DNA of 26,432 bases from an uncultured Methanomassiliicoccaceae archaeon (GTDB lineage Archaea; Thermoplasmatota; Thermoplasmata; Methanomassiliicoccales; Methanomethylophilaceae), in contig CAJJJM010000018.1 of assembly GCA_905187815.1 (NCBI GenBank), positions 1-26,432 of the forward strand, in the 5' to 3' direction. Positions within the stretch are counted from its first letter, which is position 1. Each line of letters starts with the position of its first letter. Both the position numbers and the translations under genes were made by a program. This document shows positions 1 through 7,868 of this stretch, piece after piece. The notes under the pieces were generated by a model. The model worked only from the letters and a program-made list of their open reading frames with translations, was not told where the DNA came from and searched no databases.

Positions 1-298
1 CCCCCCTGCCGTACTCGTACCCGAGGCGGACCTGCGCCTCCGGGTTCCCCAGCTCCGCGGCCGAGACCAGGTGGCTGAGGTAGAGGTCGATGTCCTGCTC
101 GACGTACTCGCCCTCCAGGAACATCTTGGCGAGCTCCCAGTGGGCCCTGGAGCAGCTGCGCTCCGACGCCCTCTCGAACCACTCCATGGCGGAGGGTATG
201 CTCTGGGGCATCTCCTTGCCCGTCTGGTAGAAGTAGGCGAGGGCCAGACACGCGTACGGGTCCCCCCGTATTGCGTCCTGCCTGAGATTCGGGCTCAA
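1..298 (-). CDS. Sel1-repeat protein, partial (3' end outside window)
   Basis: The minus-strand reading frame stays open to the window edge and encodes Sel1-type helical pairs, for example DPYACLALAYFYQTGKE, then AMEWFERASERSCSRAHWELA, then a pair ending GNPEAQVRLGYEYGRG. Sel1 repeats are about 36-residue TPR-like alpha hairpins used as protein-interaction scaffolds; no catalytic motif is visible. The proposed start is TTG at 298-296. It overlaps the TGA stop of the upstream Sel1 gene (TTGA) and has a GGAG about 8 nt before it, which suggests translational coupling. No ATG occurs before the repeats begin. No signal peptide is seen, so a cytosolic location is likely. The family call is firm, the start moderately so, and the partner and function are unknown. 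Confidence 0.75.
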   Translation of the reverse strand, partial: MSPNLRQDAIRGDPYACLALAYFYQTGKEMPQSIPSAMEWFERASERSCSRAHWELAKMFLEGEYVEQDIDLYLSHLVSAAELGNPEAQVRLGYEYGRG

Positions 299-1767
299 CG
301 GGATCTCTCCGTCTTGATCTTGTTGAGAAGCGCCAGGGCGTCCCTGTCACCCTGCTTCGCGGCGAGGTTCAGGAACTTCTTGGCCCTGGGCACGTTCTTG
401 TTCACGTACTTGCCCTCGTAGTAGAGCTTGCCGAGGTAGTACTGGGCCTCGTAATAACCGGTGTCGGCGGACTCGTTAAGGTTCCTGAGTCCCTCCTCCA
501 CGTCCTGCGCGGTCCCTGTCCCGGTGATCTGGAGCATCCCCAGGAAAGCCTTCGCGGCGGGGTGGCCCTGGTCGGCGGCCTGGTCGAACCACATGACCGC
601 CTCCTTCTCGTCCTTCTCCACACCCCTGCCCTCGTAGTAGAAGCAGGCGAGCGCGTACTGGGAGTTGACCTCCCCCATCTCCGCCGCCTCCCTGAACCAC
701 CTGATGGCCTCCGTGCTGTTCTGGGGGAAGTGGTATCCCGAGGCGTACATGCAGCCGAGGGCGTACTGGGCGTAGCCGTTGCACCTGTTGGCCGCGACGG
801 TGAACCACTTGGCGGCGGTCTCGTAGTCCTTGGGCAGGACCTGGCCCTCGAAGCACATGTTGGCGTAATCGACCATGGCCTGCTGGTACTCGCCCTCGCA
901 GGACTTCTCGAGATACTTCTTGGCCATGGACGGGTCCCTGGGGACGCCCTGGCCGTATGCGTACATCATGCCTATCTGGTACTGGGCCTCCGCATGGCCG
1001 TTCTCCGCGGCGCGGCCGAACATCCTGGCAGCCTCCCTGTCGTCGGAGTACTTGGTCCTGGGCATGGAGTAGATGCATCCCAGGGCGAACTCTGCGTCCG
1101 GGTCGTCGGCATCGGCGGCCTTCTGGTACCAGGCCATGGCGCTCTTGAGGTCCGGATCCGTGTCGCAGAGGCCCTCGTCGTACATCTTGCCGAGACGGTA
1201 CATAGCCTGGCCGCATCCGTTATCCGCCGCGGCCTTGAGCCATTTCACCGCCCTCTCCCTGTCCTTCCTGATGCCCTTGCCCATGAGGAACATGTAGCCG
1301 ACGGTGTTCTGAGCATCCACATCATCGTTCTCGGCGCAGACGGTGTAGAACCTGATCGCCTCGGAGTGGTCCTTCTTCACCGGGGCCTTGCCGTTGTCGT
1401 AGAGGTCGAAGAGCTTGGCGCAGGCGTCGGTGTCCCTCTCCTCCCCCCTGAGCCTCATGGCCATGAGGTCCCTCTGGACCCCGGGCTCGTTGGCCTCGAT
1501 CTCCCTGCGGACCGTCTCGGCCGGACGGTAACCGGCGGAGGCGGAGAGGGCGAACATCTCGGATGCCGTGGCAGCGTCCTCGTGGGTGCCGCCCTCTCCC
1601 GTGTAAAGGAAGAGCCCGTGCAGGTACTGTGCGTCGGGGTTGCCCTCCGAGGCCCCCTTCTCGGCCTGGACGGCCGCCTCGTGGGGATCGTATTCCGGGG
1701 AAGCGCAGTCCATGTACCTGCGGGAAGGGAGGTAGTACCCTTCCTCGGTGCTCTGTGATTCTATCAT
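295..1767 (-). CDS. Sel1-repeat scaffold protein (about 490 aa)
   Basis: This protein is built almost entirely of Sel1-like repeats, roughly eleven units. The pattern recurs as A-x2-W/F-x3-AA-x-G-x2-x-A-x-Y-x-LG-x2-Y-x2-G-x-G-V-x-K/R-D, for example AVKWLKAAADNGCGQAMYRLGKMYDEG and the later YAQYALGCMYASGY. Such repeats fold as a right-handed solenoid that binds partner proteins; there is no enzymatic motif, signal peptide or membrane segment. Two in-frame ATGs exist, at 1779 and 1767. The TATA box at 1790-1797 would place transcription start near 1767, so I choose the internal ATG (MIESQS) as a probable leaderless start; the ATG at 1779 would lie upstream of the transcript. The stop overlaps the start of the next Sel1 gene, so the two are probably co-transcribed. 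The gene has its own promoter, separate from pdxST upstream. Function unknown. Confidence 0.85.
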   Translation of the reverse strand: MIESQSTEEGYYLPSRRYMDCASPEYDPHEAAVQAEKGASEGNPDAQYLHGLFLYTGEGGTHEDAATASEMFALSASAGYRPAETVRREIEANEPGVQRDLMAMRLRGEERDTDACAKLFDLYDNGKAPVKKDHSEAIRFYTVCAENDDVDAQNTVGYMFLMGKGIRKDRERAVKWLKAAADNGCGQAMYRLGKMYDEGLCDTDPDLKSAMAWYQKAADADDPDAEFALGCIYSMPRTKYSDDREAARMFGRAAENGHAEAQYQIGMMYAYGQGVPRDPSMAKKYLEKSCEGEYQQAMVDYANMCFEGQVLPKDYETAAKWFTVAANRCNGYAQYALGCMYASGYHFPQNSTEAIRWFREAAEMGEVNSQYALACFYYEGRGVEKDEKEAVMWFDQAADQGHPAAKAFLGMLQITGTGTAQDVEEGLRNLNESADTGYYEAQYYLGKLYYEGKYVNKNVPRAKKFLNLAAKQGDRDALALLNKIKTERSR

Positions 1768-1788
1768 GATTCGGCCCATAATACTCTA

Positions 1789-1798
1789 TTTTATATAG
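1789..1798 (-). promoter_or_regulatory. TATA box for the Sel1 gene pair
   Basis: The minus strand reads TATATAAA at 1797-1790, inside an A+T-rich patch in otherwise G+C-rich DNA. Its centre is about 26 bp before the ATG at 1767, which matches archaeal TATA-to-start spacing for a leaderless transcript. Confidence 0.6.
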
Positions 1799-1860
1799 GA
1801 TTCGTCGGACCGCACGGCATGGTAGGGAGGATGCGACCTCCTGGCCATCCGGACGGCGCG

Positions 1861-2424
1861 TCATCCAACCATGTCCAGGAAGTAGCGGTGTATCCCCCTG
1901 TCGGCGGTCAGCTCCGGGTGGAAGGACATGGCAAGCTGGCTGCCGTGGCGGACCGCCACAGGGACCCCTCCGCACTCGCAGAGGACCTCCGTACCCTCCC
2001 CCACATGGGTGATCATGGGTGCGCGGATGAACTCCAGCGGGACCTCCCCCACGCCGGAGAACCGCCCCGTCGCGGAGAAGCTCCCCAGCTGCCTCCCGTA
2101 GGCGTTGCGCCTGACGGCTACGGGCAGCGTGCCCAGATGCGTCATGCCGCCCTCGACCTCCTCCGCCAGGAGGATCAGGCCGGCGCAGGTGCCCATGACG
2201 GGGACCCCCGACGAGACCATCCCCCTGAGGGCGTCGAACATCCCGAGGTCGCGGATCAGCTTCCCCATGACGGTGCTCTCCCCTCCCGGGAAGATCAGTC
2301 CATCGGCCCCGCCGTCCAGGTCTGACGCCTTCCTTATCTCGAAGCACCGGGCCCCGAGTCCGGAGAGGGCGTCGATGTGCTCCCTGAAGGCACCCTGTAC
2401 GGCCAGGACGCCGATGCGGCTCAT
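1861..2424 (-). CDS. pdxT: Pyridoxal 5'-phosphate synthase glutaminase subunit PdxT
   Basis: PdxT is the class I glutaminase that hydrolyses glutamine and channels ammonia to PdxS for de novo pyridoxal 5'-phosphate (vitamin B6) synthesis. The 187-residue length is normal for the family. Visible signatures are the N-terminal IGVLAVQGAFREH, the oxyanion-hole motif FPGGEST (about 45-51), the nucleophile elbow GTCAGL with Cys80, and the catalytic His169 and Glu171 in SFHPEL, so the triad is complete. The start ATG (2424-2422) overlaps the pdxS stop as ATGA, which implies translational coupling and equimolar production of the complex. No separate promoter is seen between pdxS and pdxT. Identification is close to certain. 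Confidence 0.97.
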   Translation of the reverse strand: MSRIGVLAVQGAFREHIDALSGLGARCFEIRKASDLDGGADGLIFPGGESTVMGKLIRDLGMFDALRGMVSSGVPVMGTCAGLILLAEEVEGGMTHLGTLPVAVRRNAYGRQLGSFSATGRFSGVGEVPLEFIRAPMITHVGEGTEVLCECGGVPVAVRHGSQLAMSFHPELTADRGIHRYFLDMVG

Positions 2425-3317
2425 TGTCCGCGCTCCGCCATCCTGATGTTCTCCAGCTTCTCGATCTCGTCCTTGTTGATCCCGACCATCGCCTCGCCCA
2501 GGTCCTCGGAGACCTCGGCGAGCATCTTCGGGTCGTTGAAGTCGGTGACCGCCCTGACGATGGCCGCGGCCCTCTTCTCCGGGTTACCGGATTTGAATAT
2601 GCCCGATCCGACGAACACCCCGTCGGCACCCAGCTGCATCATGAGCGCCGCGTCCGCGGGCGTGGCGACGCCCCCTGCGGCGAAGTTGACCACGGGAAGC
2701 CTGCGGTTCTCATGGACGTAGCGGGCCAGGTCCAGCGGAACCTGCAGCGACTTGGCGTACTCGTACACCTCGTCGTCCCTTACGGCGGCGAGCTCGGCGA
2801 TCTGTCTGTTCATGGTCCTCATGTGCGACACGGCCTGGACGACGTCCCCGGTGCCGGGCTCCCCCTTGGTGCGGATCATGGACGCCCCCTCGCCGATGCG
2901 CCTGAGGGCCTCTCCCAGATCCCTCGCCCCGCAGACGAAGGGCACCTTGAACCTGGTCTTGTCGATGTGGTAGACGTCGTCGGCGGGGGAGAGGACCTCG
3001 CTCTCGTCGATGTAGTCGATGTCGATGGCCTCGAGGATCTGGGCCTCCACGAAATGGCCGATCCTGCACTTCGCCATCACAGGTATGGAGACGGCCTCCT
3101 GGATCCCCTTTATCATCTTGGGGTCCGACATCCTGGACACGCCGCCCGCGGCACGGATGTCCGCCGGGATCCTCTCCAGCGCCATGACGGCGCATGCGCC
3201 CGCCTCCTCGGCGATCCTGGCCTGCTCAGGCGTGGTGACGTCCATGATGACGCCGCCCTTCAGCATCTGTGCCAGCTCCTTGTTGAGTCCGTACCTCTCG
3301 TTGAATCCTTCCGACAT
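2421..3317 (-). CDS. pdxS: Pyridoxal 5'-phosphate synthase subunit PdxS
   Basis: PdxS condenses ribose 5-phosphate, glyceraldehyde 3-phosphate and PdxT-derived ammonia into pyridoxal 5'-phosphate on a TIM barrel that forms a dodecameric core. With the start at ATG 3317 the protein has 298 residues, typical of the family. The frame is open further upstream, but the extra residues are not PdxS-like and run into the promoter. Equivalents of the known catalytic residues are visible: Asp26 in GGVIMDV, Lys83 in VMAKCRIGH and Lys151 in IRTKGEPGTG. A GGGATG lies about 9 nt before the ATG. The stop overlaps pdxT by 4 bp. The upstream TATA box and ATGTAYA boxes probably control the pair. Confidence 0.97.
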   Translation of the reverse strand: MSEGFNERYGLNKELAQMLKGGVIMDVTTPEQARIAEEAGACAVMALERIPADIRAAGGVSRMSDPKMIKGIQEAVSIPVMAKCRIGHFVEAQILEAIDIDYIDESEVLSPADDVYHIDKTRFKVPFVCGARDLGEALRRIGEGASMIRTKGEPGTGDVVQAVSHMRTMNRQIAELAAVRDDEVYEYAKSLQVPLDLARYVHENRRLPVVNFAAGGVATPADAALMMQLGADGVFVGSGIFKSGNPEKRAAAIVRAVTDFNDPKMLAEVSEDLGEAMVGINKDEIEKLENIRMAERGQ

Positions 3318-3371
3318 GTGAAAAGCATCCCTGGCAGACCTGTTCTGCCGATTGTCGGCGGAATGCTGAAA

Positions 3372-3386
3372 ACGATATATAAATTT
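3372..3386 (-). promoter_or_regulatory. TATA box of pdxST
   Basis: The minus strand reads AAATTTATATATC here, the best TATA-like element in the 216-bp region between the divergent pdxS and Sel1 genes. It predicts transcription start near 3350 and a leader of about 35 nt that carries the pdxS ribosome binding site. Confidence 0.6.
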
Positions 3387-3393
3387 CCATGAA

Positions 3394-3423
3394 TATACAT
3401 AATCAGTGTACATTCGTATACAT
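3394..3423 (-). promoter_or_regulatory. Three ATGTAYA boxes upstream of the pdxS promoter (possible operator)
   Basis: Read on the minus strand, ATGTATA (3423-3417), ATGTACA (3413-3407) and ATGTATA (3400-3394) form three direct copies with starts 10 and 13 bp apart, immediately upstream of the pdxS TATA box. Position and repetition suggest binding sites for a regulator of vitamin B6 synthesis. That role is inferred, and A+T-rich promoter composition could produce part of the pattern. Confidence 0.35.
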
Positions 3424-3493
3424 TTCTAATCTAAGAAGATATGAATAAACATCATGGCCCTTCTACGTGCCACACTATGCATTTCGGAGAACC

Positions 3494-3501
3494 CTTATAA
3501 T
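3494..3501 (+). promoter_or_regulatory. TATA-like box of the Sel1 gene at 3534
   Basis: CTTATAAT lies about 36 bp before the ATG at 3534, predicting transcription start near 3525 and a very short leader. Confidence 0.45.
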
Positions 3502-3533
3502 AGCTGGCTCCAATCGGGGAATGTGGTGCATGC

Positions 3534-4205
3534 ATGAACGCCGATGCCGGGAATATGGAACCCATGGAATGGGCCAAGTTCGTTCTCCGCAACAGGAACG
3601 AGAAGGGCTACTCCCGCGCATACAACATCTTCATGACCAGCGCACGCGATGGGGATGCCGAGGCGGAGTACAACCTCGGCCTGATGTACGCCAGGGGACA
3701 GGGGGTCCCGAAGGACTACAAGGCCGCCCTCTCCTGGTTCCAGAAGGCCCACGACCACGGCAACCGCGCGGCCACATACTTCCTTGGCAAGATGTACGTC
3801 ACAGGCGTGGGCGTCGAGAAGGACTCCCGCCAGGCGGAGAAGCTCTTCATGAAATGCGTGGACGAGGACGTCCGCGCACAGTACGAGGTGGGTCTGATCT
3901 ACTTCAAGGACGAGGACGTCCCGAGGGACCTGGCAAGGTCCGCCAAATGGATGCTCCGCGCCGCCAACAACGGCCATGCGGACGCCCAGTTCATGATCGG
4001 CCAGTTCTACAAGGCAGGCGCCGGCGTCGACAAGGACATCGGCAAGGCCGTGGAGTGGCTGACGTCGGCGGCTCTGAACAGACACAAGGGTGCGCAGATC
4101 CTGTTAGGCAACATGTACAGGGTCGGGGACGGTGTCGACCCCGACAGGGAGGAGTCCGACCGCTGGTACGACATGGCCGACGGGAAGACCAATGTCAGCA
4201 GGTGA
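3534..4205 (+). CDS. Sel1-repeat protein (223 aa)
   Basis: This is the third Sel1 protein of the window. About five repeats are clear, including DAEAEYNLGLMYARGQGV, ARSAKWMLRAANNGHADAQF and AVEWLTSAALNRHKGAQILL. One unit, around VDEDVRAQYEVGLIYFKDEDV, is shorter than the rest. No signal peptide, membrane segment or catalytic domain is present, so a cytosolic adaptor role is the most that can be said. The ATG at 3534 follows a TATA-like box by about 36 bp. It is transcribed divergently from pdxS and its stop lies 12 bp from the stop of the convergent AlbA_2 pseudogene. Family call is sure; partner unknown. Confidence 0.85.
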   Translation: MNADAGNMEPMEWAKFVLRNRNEKGYSRAYNIFMTSARDGDAEAEYNLGLMYARGQGVPKDYKAALSWFQKAHDHGNRAATYFLGKMYVTGVGVEKDSRQAEKLFMKCVDEDVRAQYEVGLIYFKDEDVPRDLARSAKWMLRAANNGHADAQFMIGQFYKAGAGVDKDIGKAVEWLTSAALNRHKGAQILLGNMYRVGDGVDPDREESDRWYDMADGKTNVSR

Positions 4206-4217
4206 CGTCCTCGGACT

Positions 4218-5741
4218 TCACACACGGCGCCTGGCGAGACGTATCTTCTGGCGTTTGTCCTTTGGACTGTCCGGATACAGGTATTCTATCTCGCCCTCAT
4301 CCATGAGTTCCCTCAGACACCTGCGGAACGTATTGTTGACGCCCTTGTATCCCAGCGACATGGAGAGTACGGAACTGCTCTGGCATCCGTTCACCCTCAA
4401 TGACTCCAAAATCAGTGCCTTGGTCTCGTCCGGGCTCCTGTATGCGGACTTTGCCATATCGGCGGTCCCGACGGAATCGCCACTCCTCTCCAGGAAGGCA
4501 TCGTGCACCGGGATGATCACCCTCAGATACCTGCGATCAGGATCCGTCTCGTACACTGGCATACCGGAGCCGTTCTCCTTCAGGCTGTTGATGACACGAG
4601 GGATCCCGGTATTGCGCCCCTCTGTGAGCTTCAGCTCCTTCAGGAAATCCCCTATCCTGCTGTTGAGATAACAGTCGTTCTTAAGATCGAATCTGGCTAT
4701 GCGCTCGTCCGAGATGCTGCGGTCAGGCCCCGGACGATTGAATATCTCCATCCTGTCGGGATACACCATGACCTTGACAGGTTCTGGAATCTCATAGTCC
4801 CGATGGTATATCGCATTGACAAGGGTCTCCTCCACCGCCTTGTACGGATAGTTGAAGAACCTGATGGATTCCGCCTTGTCGGGAAGCTTCAGCACCCTCT
4901 CCCTGATGAACATGCCTTTGATGTATCTCAGGGCGTTGCGGATCTGATCGTCCAGAGGGCCTCTGAATATCACCTCATCCATTGACTCACCCGATGGGTC
5001 CGGGATGCTCACCACCTCGATGTGCGCATTCCTGAAGAACCGTTCAGGATCGTCGCTGAACATCATGAGGCCTATGTTCACGGGTTTGACGGCCTCCGGA
5101 GGACCGCGCACTATGAGCAACAGACGATACAGATCCAGGTTCTCGATCCCGTTGTAATCTATGCCGCTGTTCACACGGTTGAGAAAATCGGTCACGAGAC
5201 CTCTCCTGATGTCGTTGACTGACGCATCCTCGTTGATCATTTCGTCGAAAGGCGTCCTGTTAACTCTCCTGATGAGTGAGATTTCCTCATCACGGTTGGC
5301 ACGAACAGTATGGGAGAGATTGCGGATGTAGTAAGCCCTCTCACCACCATCGGTTTTCCTCTTACACAGGGAGACCGGACATTTGTATGGACGCATCTCC
5401 CCGCCTGGCACCCATATCACGAGAAGGTCCTTCCCATGATACTTTTCCAATGATATGCTTGGTACGTACCTAGGAGAGATCAGATTGCAGAGCTCAGACA
5501 ACTCCCTCTCCACGGCAGGTAAGGTCTTGGGATCGAATCCTTTGTAATCGATCGGTCTGCCATCGATCTCAGCCACACCCACGACTATTTACCCGCCTCC
5601 GATGTTGTCATAATCATTGGCGAAAGCGCATATGGTGTGCAGGACCTTCTCTGGATTCCAGTCGCTCTTGAACTCGATACGGTTGTCCTCGATGATCGTA
5701 CCGTCGAGGAGCTCATCGATGTTTATCGGAATCATCGGCAT
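4218..5741 (-). pseudogene. AlbA_2 / RecG-C-like transcriptional regulator, broken by one in-frame TAA
   Basis: Reading from ATG 5741 (preceded by a strong GGAAGGT ribosome binding site), 50 codons give MPMIPINIDELLD..., then IEFKSDWNP, HTICAFAND and NIGGG, which is the start of an AlbA_2 (Schlafen-type) domain. A TAA at 5591-5589 follows, after which the same frame continues IVVGVAEIDGRPIDY to the TGA at 4218. AlbA_2 domains normally read GG(Y/T)-I-V-V-G-V at this point, so a Tyr codon has probably become TAA. The remainder holds a GHKL-like domain of the RecG C-terminal family (EETLVNAIYHRDYEIPEPV) and a C-terminal winged helix. These proteins are usually DNA-binding regulators. GTG 5582 could restart a 454-aa protein lacking the AlbA_2 start. 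Base composition is lower in G+C than its neighbours, suggesting acquisition. TAA is not the pyrrolysine codon, so simple recoding does not explain it. Confidence 0.75.
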
Positions 5742-5757
5742 GACCTTCCTTCTTGTT

Positions 5758-5811
5758 CACATGCACATACATATGCATATGCATACACACATTCATATGC
5801 ACATGCACAGG
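5758..5811. repeat. Degenerate hexanucleotide repeat, alternating purine-pyrimidine tract
   Basis: Nine CAYATR-like hexamers lie head to tail (CACATG, CACATA, CATATG, CATATG, CATACA, CACATT, CATATG, CACATG, CACAGG). Bases 5758-5792 alternate pyrimidine and purine without a break, and 5794-5809 do so again. The tract lies 17 bp before the ATG of the AlbA_2 pseudogene, where its promoter should be. Alternating tracts can adopt Z-DNA, and short tandem repeats can change length by slippage. Confidence 0.7.
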
Positions 5812-5854
5812 CACTTCACAACGGCATCTCAGAAGAACGAGAAAATGGAAAGGT

Positions 5855-5870
5855 AGGGCCCGAGGGCCCT
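5855..5870 (-). terminator. Terminator hairpin after fhs
   Basis: AGGGCC pairs with GGCCCT around a 4-nt loop, 12 bp past the fhs stop, and is followed on the minus strand by pyrimidine-rich sequence with T runs (CTTTCC, ATTTTC). It resembles the hairpins after the feo operon and the Hsp70 operon. Confidence 0.6.
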
Positions 5871-5881
5871 GTTTTGAACCG

Positions 5882-7558
5882 TCACTTGAGTCCGACGATC
5901 CTTCCGTCGTCCAGGAGGTCCATCCTCATGGCGGCGGGGACCTTCGGGAGTCCGGGCATCAGGGTCAGCGTTCCGCACACGGGGACGACGAATCCCGCTC
6001 CGGAGGACAGCTGGACCTCCCTGACGTTGAGGACCCATCCCCTTGGGGCTCCCTTCTGCTTGGAGTCGTCGGTCAGGGACGCCTGGGTCTTCGCGATGCA
6101 CACGGGCAGGTTGCCGAACCCGTCGGCCTCGATCTGGGCGATGGTCTTCTCCGCCGCAGGGGTGTACGTGACAGAGCCTGCGCCGTAGATCTTCGTGGCC
6201 ACGGCCTCGATCTTGTCCTTGATGGGTGCGTCGTCGGGGTACAGGAACCTGAAGTCGGGCTTGTCGTTCTCCAGGGCCTCGAGGACGGTGTTGGCCAGGT
6301 CGATGGCCCCCTCGCCGCCCTTGATGAAGGCGTCGGAGAAGGCGCACCTGACGCCGATCTCCCTGCAGTGCTCCATGACCAGGTCCATCTCCTCCTGGGT
6401 GTCGTGCTCAAAGTGGTTGATGGACACGACGATCGGGAGTCCGTAGGAGGACATGTTCTCGATGTGCTTGTCCAGGTTGCAGAGTCCTGCCCTGAGTGTG
6501 TCGATGGTGAGCGTCTCGGGCTTGTCCAGGAGTCCTCCGCCGTGGGTCATGAGGGCCCTGATGGACGCGACGATGACGACGCAGTCGGGCCTCATGCCGG
6601 ACTGCCTGCAGACGATGTCCATGAACTTCTCGCCTCCGAGGTCGGAAGCGAATCCCGCCTCGGTGATGACGTAGTCACCGAGCTTCAGGGCGGCCTTCGT
6701 GGCGATGATGCTGTTGGTACCGTGGGCGATGTTGGCGAACGGGAACCCGTGGACGAACACGGGCTCGCCCTCAAGGGTCTGGACGAGGTTGGGGTTGATG
6801 GCGTCCTTGAGCAGGACCATCATCGCACCGACGCACTTCAGGTCCTTGACGGTGACGGGCTTGCCCTCGTAGGTGTAGGCGACGACCATGTTCTCCAGCC
6901 TCCTCCTGAGGTCCGCCCTGTCCTCGGAGAGGGCGAGGATCGCGGAGATCTCGGATGCGGAGGTGATCAGGAACCCGGCCTCGTGGGGGACCCCACCGAG
7001 GATCCTGTCCCTTCCGAGTCCGGTGACGATGTTCCTCAGCTCGCGGGCGTTGATGTCCATGGCCTTCTTCAGCACGACCTTGGTCGGGTCGATGTTCAGG
7101 GCGTTGTCCCTGACGAGCTCGTTGTCGATGATCGCGGACAGCAGGTTGTGGGCGGCGGTCACCGCGTGGATGTCCCCGGTGAAGTGGAGGTCGATGTCCC
7201 ACATGGGGTAGACCTGGGAGTAGCCTCCGCCGGTGGCGCCTCCCTTGATCCCGAAGGTGGGTCCGATGGATGGCTCCCTGAGGGCTCCGACCACGTTCTT
7301 GCCGAGCTTGCCCAGTCCCTGGATGAGCCCGATGGTGGTGACGGTCTTCCCCTCCCCGGCGGGTGTGGGCGTGATGGCGGTCACGACGACCAGCTTCCCG
7401 TCCTTCTTGTCCTTGTACTTCTCGAGGCTGGCCAGGGGCACCTTCGCCATGTACCTGCCGTACATCTGGATCTCATCCTCGGTGAGACCGAGTTTGGATG
7501 CGATCTCCCTGATGTCCTTGACCTTCGCCGCTTCCGCGATCTCGATGTCGTTCATCAT
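5882..7558 (-). CDS. fhs: Formate-tetrahydrofolate ligase (formyl-THF synthetase)
   Basis: Fhs joins formate to tetrahydrofolate at the cost of ATP, giving 10-formyl-THF for one-carbon biosynthesis. The 558-residue length matches the family. Recognisable motifs are the ATP loop TPTPAGEGKT (about 63-72), the signature EPSIGPTFGIKGGATGGGY (from about 95) and the conserved block HDTQEEMDLVMEHC. Methanogens mostly use tetrahydromethanopterin, and in Methanomassiliicoccales, which lack the full C1-carrying branch, an Fhs-type route for biosynthetic C1 units is expected. Two ATGs stand in tandem at 7558 and 7555; a T-rich TATA-like stretch at 7581-7587 would allow an almost leaderless transcript. 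The gene is monocistronic, with a hairpin after the stop. Confidence 0.97.
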   Translation of the reverse strand: MMNDIEIAEAAKVKDIREIASKLGLTEDEIQMYGRYMAKVPLASLEKYKDKKDGKLVVVTAITPTPAGEGKTVTTIGLIQGLGKLGKNVVGALREPSIGPTFGIKGGATGGGYSQVYPMWDIDLHFTGDIHAVTAAHNLLSAIIDNELVRDNALNIDPTKVVLKKAMDINARELRNIVTGLGRDRILGGVPHEAGFLITSASEISAILALSEDRADLRRRLENMVVAYTYEGKPVTVKDLKCVGAMMVLLKDAINPNLVQTLEGEPVFVHGFPFANIAHGTNSIIATKAALKLGDYVITEAGFASDLGGEKFMDIVCRQSGMRPDCVVIVASIRALMTHGGGLLDKPETLTIDTLRAGLCNLDKHIENMSSYGLPIVVSINHFEHDTQEEMDLVMEHCREIGVRCAFSDAFIKGGEGAIDLANTVLEALENDKPDFRFLYPDDAPIKDKIEAVATKIYGAGSVTYTPAAEKTIAQIEADGFGNLPVCIAKTQASLTDDSKQKGAPRGWVLNVREVQLSSGAGFVVPVCGTLTLMPGLPKVPAAMRMDLLDDGRIVGLK

Positions 7559-7868
7559 GAAACTACGTACAGATAGTCGGATAAAAAGGAAGGGGGTCCC
7601 ACGGCCGTCTTAGCTCACGACGTTAATCCGCGGCCTGGTTTTTCATTCCCGTTAACACCATGAGCCAGCAATTAGGAGGGGGTAGCATCCAGGGTTCCGA
7701 CTCAGGATTAAATAGGATGACGATGGGGACGGCGGGCCCCGTGTCCACCCGTATTTATTATTTAGGTTCATTTAAACAACTCATAGGAATGATTAAAGTT
7801 TTCACAGGCATGTTTAAACATTTTTAGGCTTAGCTAAGATTAAATAGTTTTAGGATTTCCTCAAATGC
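7559..7868. other. Intergenic region between divergent fhs and feo operons
   Basis: This 310-bp gap carries both promoters. The fhs side (to about 7600) has only a T-rich TATA-like stretch. Bases 7720-7750 are G+C-rich with a weak GGAC/GTCC stem. From 7750 the DNA becomes A+T-rich and holds several TATA-like elements (7754-7760, 7812-7819, 7839-7846), a TTTAGG at 7760-7765 and the inverted repeat at 7823-7844. A 57-codon frame (7660-7833) is open but ends in TAG and has no ribosome binding site, so I do not call it a gene. Confidence 0.6.
7823..7844. promoter_or_regulatory. DtxR/IdeR-like inverted repeat at the feo promoter
   Basis: TTTA-x2-CTTAG faces CTAAG-x2-TAAA, so 18 of 22 positions are symmetric around 7833/7834, and the left arm reads TTTAGGCT. 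DtxR/IdeR-family metal repressors bind palindromes built on TTAGG..CCTAA-type arms, and iron uptake genes are classic targets. The site overlaps or directly follows the feo TATA-like elements, where a repressor would block transcription. The regulator itself is not in the window. Confidence 0.5.

Noticed and set aside
3318..3413. Longer N-terminus for PdxS
   Set aside because: The extra residues are not conserved in PdxS and the stretch contains the TATA box and leader.
5617..5856. Plus-strand His/Met-repeat peptide over the hexamer tract
   Set aside because: It is the translation of the low-complexity CAYATR repeat and runs antisense to the AlbA_2 gene start.
7660..7833. 57-codon open frame upstream of feoA
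   Set aside because: It ends in TAG, has no ribosome binding site or recognisable family, and overlaps the feo promoter and operator region.
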